Shown here one piece after another: positions 32,342 to 45,202 of a DNA stretch of 64,000 bases. Position numbers and translations under genes: made by a program. The first letter of the stretch is position 1. The number at the start of each line of letters is the position of its first letter. The stretch is from the NCBI RefSeq assembly GCF_001039355.2, contig NW_019775600.1:70277-134276 (forward strand). Reading direction: 5' to 3'. Below the pieces are notes generated by a model. The model did not search any database and was not told where the DNA came from. It saw nothing but the letters and a program-made list of their open reading frames with translations. This stretch comes from Lingula anatina (taxonomy: Eukaryota > Brachiopoda > Lingulata > Lingulida > Lingulidae).

Positions 32342-34564
32342 TCACCCGTTCTTGGCATCGGCTCCGAGACAGAAACCTTTCAAATGAGACAACCGCCGAT
32401 GGTTTTGTCTCCAAGCTCGTCTTCACATTGCCTCGCGCCAATCGGGTTTCTGATGAAATGCCCACTTCAAACGAATTAAGCTGCTAAGATTGGAGTGAAA
32501 AGATCGTTTCTGCGTCCCCGGGCGCCTTAATGGCCTTATGATTAAGAGAGCATGGACGGTTCCTGACAACGCTGCGATTGCTTGGGAACTGGTCACCACA
32601 ACAGCAGGCGAGGACACGTCGATTTAGGTTAGGCCTGAAATCTTTTATTCTGTTACAACAATAACAAGAATAATAACGCGATCTGACTGTCTGAAGTGCC
32701 AGTTTAATTGCAGGCGCGGAATTTGAGGACAAGCCAATTAAAGCCGTTATTCAAAAATATCAAAGAAATTCCACACACAAACCAAACTTAAGGCTTCCAC
32801 GTGCGCAGTTATAAAAGCATTAGGCGCAATCTGATAATGGAGTATAACTGCAGAAATGACAGCGGTACACAAATCAGGCTTTACGCACAAATTACATTAG
32901 ATTAATGTTGTATTATTTGAGTACACAGGCATCAACACTAAACGCTTTTATGACACATGGGTTTCGAGAAGTAGATAGAATGTTGAAATAAGGTGTCGAC
33001 ACTGCAGTTATAAGGATATTCAACTCTTTGCATTCACCTGTTTTTAAAAGCTAATCACTCAACGCAAATCAGACGGTTCGTGAAGCAGAATGATTTTACA
33101 AGGATAAACCCATTAAGCTTACGACTTTCTTGTAGCCAGTTAATGTAACAGCACAATCAGTTGGAAACGTTGTTTTTACAGCACAAATTAATAACATAAT
33201 AGTCACACAAACAAATAGACAGTTTCTGACTGGTAGAAAAATTGATTAGTCAATTAATTGGTTAATCAAATTTTCAATCAATCGGCAATTAATCACAACT
33301 ATTGGTTAGTAACTCATCTATTGGGTGGCTAAAAATTACTTTTTTCAAAATTCAATAATTTCAACAATTTTGGTGATATTGCAATGAATTTCAGGACATT
33401 TCAGGAAAACGATGTTTTAAATAAATGCCGACAATTCCATGACCATACCTTTCTTTGTTTTGGCACACCGAAAAAATCAAAGCCTTAAGTCAAAATAAGG
33501 GTAACGGGTGAAGGTAACTGTCACGCAGCGTATTGCGCAGTGTATTTACTCTCTGTTTAAAACCCCCAGTCTGTTTGAAATGTCACGGTAATTTAACTGA
33601 AACGCAAACGCAGATGTACTTGGAATGCAAACCGTTACTTCAAGTCTCTCTGACTTGCTTCATACAGGTGCTCTTATAACTGGCGTGTTAATAATATGGT
33701 AGGGGACATAACCCAGGAGCAACATGGTAGAATGGAAAAAAAGTCGACTGTAGAACCATCGACGCAATGTTTTATATCCATATGCCGATTAATTGAATAA
33801 GTACAGGTTAAGTGGAGTGCAAGGTTACAAGCTAGGAATTAAAATAGCGAGGGACTAGACATAAAGTCTGATTGAGTTTTAAATTGTAGATTAGGTAAAT
33901 TTCCGATGTTGAAACATGTTTCAGTCGACTCGGTGCTTTTCTATGAATCCCTGAGTGAAATAAAAGGAGTCTGGTTTAAATCCCAGCTGTAGATTTATTG
34001 CGTGTTTCCACGCAGGTGTTTCGTAACAGTTTAATGAAATATTTAATCTGGGAATCAAAAAACCAACCGCATAGAGCAGTTACATTTACCACGTTTTTTT
34101 TTTTCAGTTGAAATTAATGTTAACACCATAAAGCGTTCTTTGTAAAAACAAACCACGACAATGAGTGTTAAAACGAAGAAGCACAATTAATGTGTGGACC
34201 CCTCACACACGTGTTTACATTAGAAGTGAATGTACACCCGAACACAGACTGATACCGGTAATAGATTTCCTGACGTCACCAGGGAGCATGATTGTTTAAC
34301 GTGGAGTATAGAACTGTGTGGCGTAATTGGAACCCTAAGGAAATCCGGGCGTGCCTTACTCCTTGCCTGCGTTTGTTAGACAAAGCACTGGTTTAGTTGC
34401 ACAAGTCTAAAATCCAGTCAAATTTGATAAACCTTGTCATTTGAACCATTAAATATGTGTCTTGGGTTTTGTTTTAGGTTTTATTGTGTCTGAAAGCGTT
34501 TGTAAATCAAGATACAGTGTACAGGACATTGTTACTCTGAAGTGACCCCAACAATCACAGTGTC
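32342..34564. other. Intergenic, nothing recognised
   Basis: Only short open frames. At 33,238-33,290 an ATTAGTCAATTAATTGGTTA stretch resembles transposon-end sequence. About 33,434-33,475 (AATTCCATGACCATACCTTT) repeats a segment at 11,848-11,890. Confidence 0.45.
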
Positions 34565-35410
34565 TCATTGTAACGCTGGTGTTACCATTGTCCAAGATTT
34601 CCGGATAATACTACCATGCACTTTCGGCTGTAATACTAAATGTAGATTGTGCCCACATTGAATACGATTCAATTTGTAACGGCAAATAAACTGTTTCAAT
34701 AAAAAAATAGCACCTGAACGGAAATGAAGGCTGTGGAAATGATTGATATATATCTTATGACCGTGCACAAAAGGACAGCACTCTGTTGACGTTAGCAAAT
34801 TGCTTATAACAATGGTCGTATCAGATAATTCAGAAAATCGAACAAAAGGCGTAAATTGACATTTTGTTCTCGTTACACACAATAAAAGACTTACTGCAGC
34901 GTCGGTGGCGCTATTCGAATTCGATCCTCCAATGTTTTCAATTAGTTCTGCGATGTTAATCCAAACAACCGACGAAGAAATAACGCAATTAATGTCCTTG
35001 TGCATTTTTTCGGGTGGCGGTTTTAATCAATGAATTCGTACACAATAGCTCTAATGCATTTTCCCGAAGTAGGCCATACTACATAAGTTTGATATCAGTG
35101 ACTGATGAAACTCACCAGGCATTCCGAATGTGTTCAGTCCCCCAATTTTTTTTTTTTTTAGATAGACGGATGACGTTATGTTACTTGTTTTAATCAGCTG
35201 CGTACATGTTCCCAGGGTCGCTTCTAGAGTATCAGACATTTCTGGAAACTCACCTCGACTGTGTTTGTGTTTTAAGTGCACGACAGACGCGTCATGACAT
35301 TGGAAGCTGTTTAAATGTATCCTCTGATATTCAGGGTGGGGAGGCGTTGCCTTAGGATAAAGATGCATAATTTTCTTAATTGTATGTGCACTGGAATGTC
35401 CACGTGGCAA
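34565..35410 (-). other. Two open minus-strand frames, function unknown
   Basis: Frames of 146 codons (34,565-35,005) and 119 codons (35,051-35,410) lie close together on one strand. Neither shows a motif, signal peptide, membrane helix or obvious splice link that I recognise. The second overlaps the start of the MITE at 35,404. They are longer than most chance frames here but composition gives little support. They are recorded as unproven; most likely noncoding. Confidence 0.2.
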
Positions 35411-36003
35411 AAACTTTGATGCCCCTATTTCACACAGACCACGAATCCCACGAATCGCCAGGAATTGACAAATTTCAGGATTCGTGAGGATTCGTGAGAT
35501 TTTACCAATTTTCTGGTCTAATTCGACAAGCTCACGATTCAGTTACGATACAGGTGCGATAGTGTTACGAATATTCGTGGGATTCAGCTGGAATCGCACG
35601 AATATTGTCCACAAATTCACTACGATTATTTGGAATCGTGAGTTCGTGTCCAAAACTTTGAACAGCTCAAAATTTTTGCCACGAATTCCCGATTGATCAA
35701 GAATTGCAAGAACTGACTATGATTATATACGAATCTGTTAAGAACTTCACGAACTAATTACGATTCAACCACGAATCCTGAAATTTTCAATTCCTGGCGA
35801 TTCGTCGGATTCGTGGTTTGTGTGAAATAGGGGCACCAAAGTTTTTGCCACCAATTTCTGTTGGTCAAGAAGTGCAGGAACTGACTACGAATATATACGA
35901 ATCTGTTAAGAACTTCACGAATTGATTACGATTCAACCACGAATCGTAAAATTTGTCAATTCATGGCCATTCGTGGGATTCGTGGTCTGTGTGAAATAGG
36001 GGC
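35404..36003. mobile_element. Long-TIR element with tandem 3' duplication
   Basis: The left end GTGGCAAAAACTTTGATGCC, then CCTATTTCACACAGACCACG and AATCCCACGAATCGCCAGG, is mirrored at 35,769-35,851. This gives arms of about 80 bp. The interior is packed with GGATTCGTG/CACGAATC words. From about 35,837 the right-hand ~167 bp is repeated once more, ending GAAATAGGGGCA at about 36,003. The copies differ by roughly 15%, so the tandem step is not recent. No protein is encoded; the frame at 35,484-35,696 is incidental. Confidence 0.8.
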
Positions 36004-39000
36004 ATAATCAGAGGTAGCGAAGACACAGAGATCAAGCAAATTCGCAATCGGATCTGTGCGATCATTGCATAAAGGTGGACTTTTTGGCAGTTTCAGGGTC
36101 CACCGCAAAATAAATTGCTATGTTCTTTATATCGGTATATGTATAAGACTACGTGTAAAATAATAATAATATTAATAATAATAATGATAATAATACAAAA
36201 AATTAGAAGATTGAATAATAACATCACATGTAAAGTAGCATGCCGTGAGCTCCAACATATTGTTTCAATATAACATATAATACTCAAATATTAAAATTTA
36301 TTGTAAAACAGGAACCAGACTACAAAATAATTAAGAATATATAGGTGCACTTTTACTTGGACTCTGTAACTTTTTAGAAAAACACTCCAGACAGTCGAAC
36401 CTTCAGACTATTGAAATGACCCCACTGTACTTCAACAAACTCTTGCAATTATATAGAACAGCGGGGATAGCATGTATGCTTTAAAGTACTACTCGAGAAA
36501 GTGGGGCATTGGAGCTATGGGCTTCAAAGAGCAACTTCCAGATGTATTTTATATGTGTGAACAAAGATGACACCGTATTGTCAATAACTTAATGGCATTC
36601 CATGATACTTAAGATTGATTTTTGAATTTTTTGGATATCAGGCCACCGAATCTGATCGTGTATAAGAGAAGACGCCTCCTGTCTACCGATAAGTGTTCTT
36701 TTTTCATCAACATTGACAATCAAAACGCTTCGTTTTGGTGTCTGCAGGTCGCTTGCTTTATCGCGATCTTCACAGCACGTCAAGGACGCAATCCATCAGC
36801 CGCTTCGTTTCGATGTATCTGTACATTTTTGAGCAACTAGATAGAATGGTCGATGAAAACTGTTATTTAAGATCTAGAAATACTGCGCTAAATCATTTGT
36901 CTTTGCGTGGGTGTATACCACAACGGAGAAAAGTGCTTTGGCACAAACATTTTATACGGCACTTGTAATCTGCTTTGACAGTAGTCTCATTGAGAAATGG
37001 TAAAACCCAATTTCCTTAATAAAGTCAATGGTTTTAAACAATTTGCGTCATGTAAGAGTACCGTACGGTTTCATTTCAACTGAAGGACTTTTCCAAGTCT
37101 ACTTCCACCTGACATCAGCAACCCAAACATACTTAATGAAAAACAATAAAAATGTTACATTGAAAAAAAAAGGATAAATTCGTTTTATCCCAAACACTTT
37201 AAGTGACCTTGGCGTTACCCGTTAAGTGAAAGGCCATTATTCAATTCCTAGCAAAGCCTTTCTCTAAGATTCTGTGTCAAAGACTTCGGCGCCATTTTAC
37301 CATTTAGAGTGATCTAATCAGCTCGGATCATTGGGAAGGCTAAGGTGGATCAACAGTACTGATATTAACTAGATCTAGCCGCGTGCATTTAACAGGATGA
37401 TGTTATCAGTGAAATACGATGCAAAACTCTGATTCTAGATTGAATATATGCCACAAAAGCATCTTTCATATTATTTTTAATGTTTCTTTATTATTTATAT
37501 GGTTATTTATATTTTTGTTTATATATTGATTTCATTGCAAAGTCCCTCAAGTGTCTCCCAGATCCCGAATTGGGTATTCAAACAATTAAGACTTGCCAAT
37601 AATGTTCTGAAACAGAATCCAAAATTGAATCCAAAGAATGCAGAATCCAAATGAAAAAAAAATGGCACAACAACTATTCCCCATCAGGAGGTTATAATTA
37701 GAGGATTTGTTTGTCTGACTCATGAGACTCGCAATGTAGAAACATTACAGTCTGAAAATGTTGTTAAAATCAATCTCTGTGATAATGTTACATGCGACAA
37801 AATTAACACGAAATGTCTGTATGCCAGACATCATTGGAACAGATTAGGCACCCGTAATTGGATAAAACCAATCGCGACCAAACCCCACTGAGTAATGCAA
37901 TGCTGCGCAAGTTGAGAACAAAACTCGCCGTCCTCATTTCAATCTCATTTTCATACCTTTGGCCTATTAGTAAACTGTACGTTTCACCAAGATCTTTCTT
38001 ACTCATGAAATATGTTTTGAAACGAACTGAAACAAAGAAGAATTATTGCATGATAGACATAAAAAGGGAAAAGTCCCCAAAGCTCGAAATACATGTAAGT
38101 ACCAAAGCTAGATGAGATGAAAGAACAAACTAGCTGAACCGTAACTTCCTCTACACTGTATGCTAAGGATAGGAAACTAAACTGAGAGATAACGTTTGCC
38201 GTGGAACCTTGTCGATTTGGTTATTGGATAAGATGGAGTAAGAGAAATCGTGTTTGAATTCATAGAGTAATAAGAACCCATTACATGCCACGTAACGGTT
38301 AATCTTCCTTTAACATGCGAACTGCCGTTTCTCATTACAGAGAGAAGCTTAATAATTACCCGATCACGGCAACTTTAATTGGCTCATTTCTCTGACTAGA
38401 ATATTGCGAAAAGCTACCAGGAAAATGCCAGTAAGCTTATGATCAATCCGTCTGCCTCTAATTATACAGTCCCCTCTTATCCTCGCTGAATTAAGAAAAT
38501 CTTTGATGTGTCTAGAATAGAACAAGGTTTCATGTTGGATGCAAAACAACCGTCATCTCTATCTATCATCATTTTGATCCATGCGCTGCCTCGACGGGAA
38601 TATTCCAACACGCAATTTAGCAAGATACCACAAGATTTAATCAACGCATGAATCACATTTTATGAACGATTCTATCCTGTTTCCTCCAACTGGCAAAACC
38701 ATAGGTCGACCTGTGGATTTCCAGCGGGGTTCATTGGTTGACGTTAAGATTAGATGACATTGTTTTCAATATCCCTGAGGACATTTCAGCCGGCATGTTG
38801 ATAAAGCTGTAACCAGGTTTATAGGACAACTTGTACAGCAATTGAGTAGTCTGACAAGCAACGTGCGATTGTTGATTGAAGATAAAGAAAAATATCACAT
38901 TTGGTGTTTGTTCAGCTAGATTAGATTTTTCATTTTAAAGTGTATTTGAATTATACACGTAAAAATGTATCTGGGAATGTCCGTAAATGAAGAGGGCGGC

Positions 39001-39288
39001 ATAAGAATAATTAGAATGTTACCATCGCCTTATACGTGTTCTATAAATGGCAGATACAACACTGTTATCAAAATATGCCATCTAAGTTATGATATCTTTT
39101 AGATATGTGTTTTAAATTTCAAATGATGATTTTAATTGCTGTTTGGATTATCTGAATTTGAAGAAGCAAAATTCCATTTTTTTTATTCTGCAATGCCCGT
39201 TCTAATTTAAAAATAAGTCATTTTTCGTCGACTCCTTGATTTCTTGAAGGTCTGCCAGTAAAATTCACATCCCAGAAGCACTTACTGC

Positions 39289-39319
<31 letters not shown>

Positions 39320-41766
39320 CCTACACATCACATCAAATGACGTCCAATGCCACCAATATGATCAGCGATGTTAAGAAACTGAGCGTCCGTGTAACAAAGT
39401 CGGCGCTCCATTAGATTCATACAGGTAAGGGTAAGCGTGATGTAAAACCTAGGTCAAAACCTAGGTCGGTGTTTTTAATATAAATGAGAATTGGATCCTA
39501 CATCAGAGGAGGCTCTCTTGTACGAGACGCTGACGCCCTTGGCTCAGTGCGTATCCATTTCCTTAAAGAATGAATCCAACAATGACAGTAATGACATTTA
39601 AGAGAAGTGCCATCCTTATAGATTGGTCCATTTATTTTTCACCTGACCACATGAAAAGGAAATTGACACCGCATAAAGACTGAGCTAATGCCAGTCGTAA
39701 TCATTTAATGACTCCTTGGTGAGTATTGCATGAGATGGCTTTAAACTGACCTGGGCTTTAATGGTTTTTCTTTCGGACAATCATTTATAATTTCATTATA
39801 TTTATTTTATATTTACCTATCTTTTTTTCAATTAAGTATTAATTGACCAAGTTTCCCTAAAGTTGCTTTTCGCTTAGCAAACATGCATATCAGTCCAGGG
39901 GCGGATTTAGGCCGTCTTCTGGGTCGTCCAGAAGACGGTCAGATTTTCAAGTTTACATTGACGGGTATCTAATTATTTCTGTCGGAAGACGGTCAAAAAT
40001 GGAGGATGGATCAACAGAGATAATTTGGAAGGCTGTCAGAAAATATCTCTGGATCCGCCCATTGTGTGCTGACATACATATCGGCAGATTTTTGCTCATT
40101 AAATAAATCGCACCTGCACGGTTCGATCACATAGACAATGTACACCTGTATGCCTTGAGTGGACGGTAAAAGCACGATCCATCACTTGAGGTATTTGCCT
40201 GTCTGACAACTTTATACCAAGTGTGGTTTCTCAGTAATGAGATGGTACTTGAATGACATTAGCTTTAAAAAAAGATGTAGAGAGAAAGAGAGGGAGAGAG
40301 AGAGAGAGAAATTGTTCTGATCATTTTTGTCCGCACAGATTAAATCGTTTTCACATAATCGTGATTCTGTCATATTTAAAAACTTCTTCAAGTCCCCTTG
40401 AAGCCATTGTGTTTCCTTTTGTCGAAGCCTAATGTTTAAATTGCCTGATAAATGGAGTCGTGAAGACGACGAATCGAATATCTATGGCAGAAAAATTCTT
40501 TTAAGACATTTGTTTCCGGCGTCTTGATATAACATAGTTTCCTTTTCATTACGCTTTGCATATACGTGTATATATCATTGTCTTCATAGTATGTCCAGTA
40601 CTTTCTTTTAAGGAGATCTATATCGCCTTTTAAGGTCTGCATCGGGAAATAGATAAAAACGCCACAAGGTACGTTTCAAATAAATTATTCAAGGCCTTTA
40701 AGGTTTGGATGAAGAAAAATAGGAAGCTTTGCAGGATTAAAATATGTCTGTGGATCATTTTCAACCGCGTGCGGATCACCATTAACCAATCCTTCAATTT
40801 TGTCTGGCTTTAGTTCGAAGCAAAATAAAATGCATTAAGATATTAATATCTCTAGGAATGGTGGAATAAATTGCAGCCACAGGGAATTGATATGATTCCA
40901 GCAATTACTCGCCTTTGCCCTAAAGCCCCCAGAGCAACGTGCAAAGTGCCGTTCCGGTGAACGGTCAATCTTTTTTTTTTTTTCAACCCAACAGCTAAAA
41001 TACATTAGACGTCGACGCCGTCCGCAAATAATAAAAAATTAGTGCTTGGTAAAAATTACTTTTATATCTACTGCCCAAGGTTCTTCCTCAAAGAGATGTA
41101 AAGAAATCAGAAAGTTCTGGAAATGGTGAAAAGGTCTTGCAATCGCAATTACCGGATGGAAATTTTCACCATTGTTTTTAATACGATAAACATTGGTTGT
41201 GTGTAGGCAGCTCCGTTTTCAAGCTATGGATTTCTTTGCAATTGTCAGACTGCGTATGAAGTGGAGAAAATATCAATTGTCATTTTGATATATCTGTTTT
41301 TTATTCATTTACTTATTTATCTGTATTAATTTTTTTAATTAGTCAAGTAAAAAAACTTCATCGAACGACCAATTACACGCTAACAATACAAATTAAGTTT
41401 TATAAAATATTAACACAGACAAACACATTTAACAGAAAAAATCAGAGACAATATCAAGAGTCAATAACACAAATATCTTTAGCCAGTGCAACAATTATAT
41501 TGTCAGATTTGTACAGCCGATATCCCAAAAAGTACAATAAAATGCAGTTTAGTGTTTTCCATACTGATTACTCCAAGCCGCACACAGTAACCCACGAAAA
41601 GGTTGCAAGATAATATAGTGAATTGATAGAAGCTAGACATGAAATTAAAAAATCATGAGAAGGAGACCACAAGTCAAATAACAGATGACAACAATATTGA
41701 CTCTTCCCTCTTTGTATGCAGTGCAATCTCTGACTGTGCTTTTCTCTCAACCCAACCAAATCTCAA
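36004..41766. other. Intergenic, nothing but minor repeats
   Basis: No coding exon recognised. It contains an AAT-type simple repeat (about 36,160-36,195), a 12 bp direct repeat AAAACCTAGGTC (about 39,443-39,467), T runs at 39,291-39,314 and 40,971-40,983, and a GA-rich stretch at 40,281-40,310. A MITE-like element at 39,896 is listed separately. Confidence 0.45.
39896..40065. mobile_element. Probable hAT-type MITE
   Basis: The left end CAGGGGCGGATTTAGG and right end CTGGATCCGCCCATTG are imperfect inverted repeats. Inside, GGAAGACGGTC-like words are repeated in both orientations (GTCTTCTGGGTCGTCCAGAAGAC near 39,914 is itself a palindrome). Ends of the CAGGGGCGGAT type are common for hAT MITEs. 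No convincing 8 bp target duplication was found. Confidence 0.5.
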
Positions 41767-42140
41767 TCACGTACACCCCGTCTGCAAGAGCCGATTGTTA
41801 TCCCCCTCCTGTGCACCCTGAATCACCCCCGAGGACGCCTTCGTCATGATCACGTGCCCCATCGCCTGCACGAACGCCGCATCGAACACGCTGGGGGCGG
41901 GAATCGTGGACATGTGGGCCGCGAGGACCCCCGCTACGAAGGGGCTTGCCATGGAGGTGCCGCTGAGGGCGGCGGCGGCGGTTTGAGCGCTGTAGTAGGC
42001 GCTCCCTATACTGAGACCAGGGGCGTAGACGTTGGTACAGGCACCGCGGTTAGAAAACCAGGTGATGCTGTCGTCTCGGTCCATGGCCCCCACAGTGATG
42101 GCGTCCTTTACTCGGGCCGGCGAGGTCGTACATGCGTCAC
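41767..42140 (-). CDS. Protease exon 9: catalytic Ser and C-terminus
   Basis: Acceptor ATTCTAG. It encodes DACTTSPARVKDAITVGAM, FSNRGACTNVYAPG, AAALSGTSMASPFVAGVLAA and the C-terminus GDNNRLLQTGCT. S in GTSMASP is the nucleophile. Codon use is markedly GC-rich compared with the introns. Confidence 0.92.
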
Positions 42141-44352
42141 CTAGAATAAAAATACATTATTATTTTTTTTTTCTTTTTTTTTTTTTTGTCGTTCATTCTA
42201 TTTTGTTCTATTTTGTTCTCATTTTTTCTACTTATTTTTAAAGTACATTAACTACTTAAAACAAGCATTTGACATGGCTTAAAAACGTGATTGAAAGGAC
42301 CATCTTTTACTCATCAGAGGTTTATTTCTCTGATTTATTCATGTCCTCAATCTTTGCAATATGGTAGCAATACATTCACACAATAATTATTCACCAAATG
42401 CTTTGTTAATGTATCCCTGCAATAACGGTACTGTATTGTGCAGCGCAAGGCTTGACATCACACAAAACACAATGGTGAACTCTATACGCTGTCACACCTA
42501 ACGCATTGCATATAAATTCCACCTTTAAATAGTAGTAAAATGCCGATACCACACTGAGAGGACCTTGGTAACCAGTAAGTTACAACATGAACTTATTTAA
42601 CAGTTCTCGTCGAGAAGTGTCATGTTACTTCACTGGGATAAACTGTTTTTCTACAAATTTTCAAATAATAAATAATTAGTTAAAATAAGGGAAAGAAATG
42701 AAAAAGGGAAAAAAGGGGAAAAAATCTGACATACCTCCATTGTTACCAGCGGCGACAGTGACAACAATGCCATTCTCTATCGCCTCTTTGACAACGTTGT
42801 CAAGGAGAGTGGATACAGCGCTACCTATCGACAAGTTGATGATGGACTTTCGCTTCCGCTCTATAGCTTTGTCTATGGCCCATTTAATACCATCGGCAAC
42901 GTCAAAGGAACCGCCTTTGCCCCTCCAGTCCAAAATTTTTACCTGTAGAAAGAGAACAGTTACAGGTTGGGTGGTACTTTTACAAAGAAAACATATCACA
43001 AGTGCCACCTTTCAATCAGCATCAAAATAATTTACCCGAAAGAAAGTTCACTATTTTAGAAAAAAAAAAAAACGACCGCTACCTTTGAAATTGCTGATTT
43101 GACTAGACAACTAGACATTTATGTACCTGCCTCTGTCTATATTTTTCAAGATGTAAAAATAGCTAGTTTATCAATTTTGGCTTGTTCAGTAAAAACGTGT
43201 GTGTGTGTGTGTGTGCGTGTGTGTGCTCTTGTGCACGCATTCTAACCGAGGACACACACCCGCCCGAAACCCACTAACCGAGGACACACCTCCAACCGAG
43301 GACGTCCTCGGTTGACATAAGCAGTGGAATGCATAAAGGGGCCCATTTCAAGTTAGGTGGTGAAATTTGACGCTATTCTGAGCCAGTCCTCGGTTATGCT
43401 GTATAGCGCGGGCCAAATTCCCGCCACGAGTGTATCAGAAATACTGTCCAACTTTTTGTCTGAAATCGGGCTATACACACGCGTCNCTTCCCGCCACAAT
43501 GCCAGCCACGTGCGTGCCATGCCCGTTGTCGTCTTCGGCTGCCCCCGCGTACGAGCCGTAGATGGAGAAGAACTCTGAGTCGACGCGGCGCGAACCTCCC
43601 AGAAGTTGGAATTCGGTATGATCGGCTCGAACACCTGGTGGTTGGGCAGTGAAAAGAATATGGTATGAATATTATACGATCGAGTGGGAAAACGTTCGTG
43701 TAGAGAAGTGTGGGCCTGTCTGCTTGTAACTCAAATATTATGTCAGACGTCATCAATGTGGAAATCAAAGAAAAGTATTAAAAATATCGTATTTGCATAA
43801 TCAGAAAGCATCTCACTGTGTATTGTCCGAACATTTTGGGGCATAACTGTAGTCAAAAAAATATCTGGGCCCTCTTTTAATGACATGACTGCAAATTGTT
43901 CACTAGTATAATCTGTAATTGTCGTCCAGTTGCCATCCAGCATTACATTAAACACTCGTCGACTTATCATCATAACAGTATGAAAACTTGTGCATCACTT
44001 TTCTTTCTATACATGGAGCGACTTTCAGTTTAATTCTTATCAGCTAACTTTTTTACATGGAAAAACGGTCTGCAAGACAAGCCACGTTCGTACCTGTATC
44101 CACAACGTACACGTCCACCCCGTCACCGTCGCCATCTATATTCAATAAGTTGTCGTCTGCTGCGACTTTGTCGCTGTTGTCAATACGGTCGAGGCCCTGC
44201 GGAAAAGAGGATAATAATCCAAACATAAATCAATCTGAAAATTAATTTCTGATTTTTTCAAGAATATTTACCAACTTCATGCATATAAGGGATCTTTATA
44301 AAATCAGAGGTTATATTTAATATGTTTTTTTTTTCTTGAAACAAACAATTAC

Positions 44353-44388
<36 letters not shown>

Positions 44389-44954
44389 TTTAATGATGTT
44401 TGACGTTTTGGTCTGTGTGCAACAAGCAATTGGCAGTGAAATCTCAAATTGAATAAATAAATTAATTAATTAATTAATTAACGAATAAACCCTTATTATC
44501 CGTACCCATTTGTAATACTCGTGTCTAGTGCCTGCGTCCAGTTTGTTACAGGCCAGAGCCTCTACTATGACCTCCTGTTCCACCTCCTCCACCAGGTCTG
44601 TCAGCTGGAGAAGCTTCATCAGGTCGCTAGAACAAAACGCGGTCCAATATATATTATAAATGTCTGTGAGTGAAAGAGGAGTGAGTGAGAAAAATATGTA
44701 TTTAGTTATTTATCAATTTGTATTTTTCGAGATATGCAATAAAAAAAAATTAAAAAAAAACGCGGTCCAAAGTTACGCCGCATTCAGAACTAATTGATCT
44801 GGCTACTAACAGATCCCCGGATCAAATATGGCGCGTCCACATAAAAACTTGCCGTATCATTCCCTAACAGAGATGGAAAACATGCCCCGCGGTGACATTC
44901 AGGTGGAGAAGACATATTGGTTCCGCAAATCTGTTAGTTCGCTGTTGTGAATGC

Positions 44955-45014
<60 letters not shown>

Positions 45015-45162
45015 CCTTTCAGAAACATCCTCCAGAAGGATAGAGTCTCCTCTGTTTGATAATCCAGATCTCTGTTGTCTCGATTTTAACTTCCCGAGTC
45101 CGAGATTGCGCCCTTTGTTTTTACTGAACTGCCGTAGGAGCCCTTGAACTGTAAAGTTTACA

Positions 45163-45202
<40 letters not shown>

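Noticed and set aside
35404-36003. CRISPR-like array suggested by many CACGAATC repeats
   Set aside because: Repeats are short, in both orientations and irregularly spaced; the structure is a TIR element in animal-type DNA.
41854-42144. Plus-strand frames opposite protease exon 9
   Set aside because: Mirror frames of a GC-rich exon whose minus strand encodes GTSMASP and matches the S8 family.
43394-43768. Minus-strand frames over the protease His exon (93 and 124 codons)
   Set aside because: They are out of frame with the protease. The third frame gives GHGTHVAG with correct splice phase.
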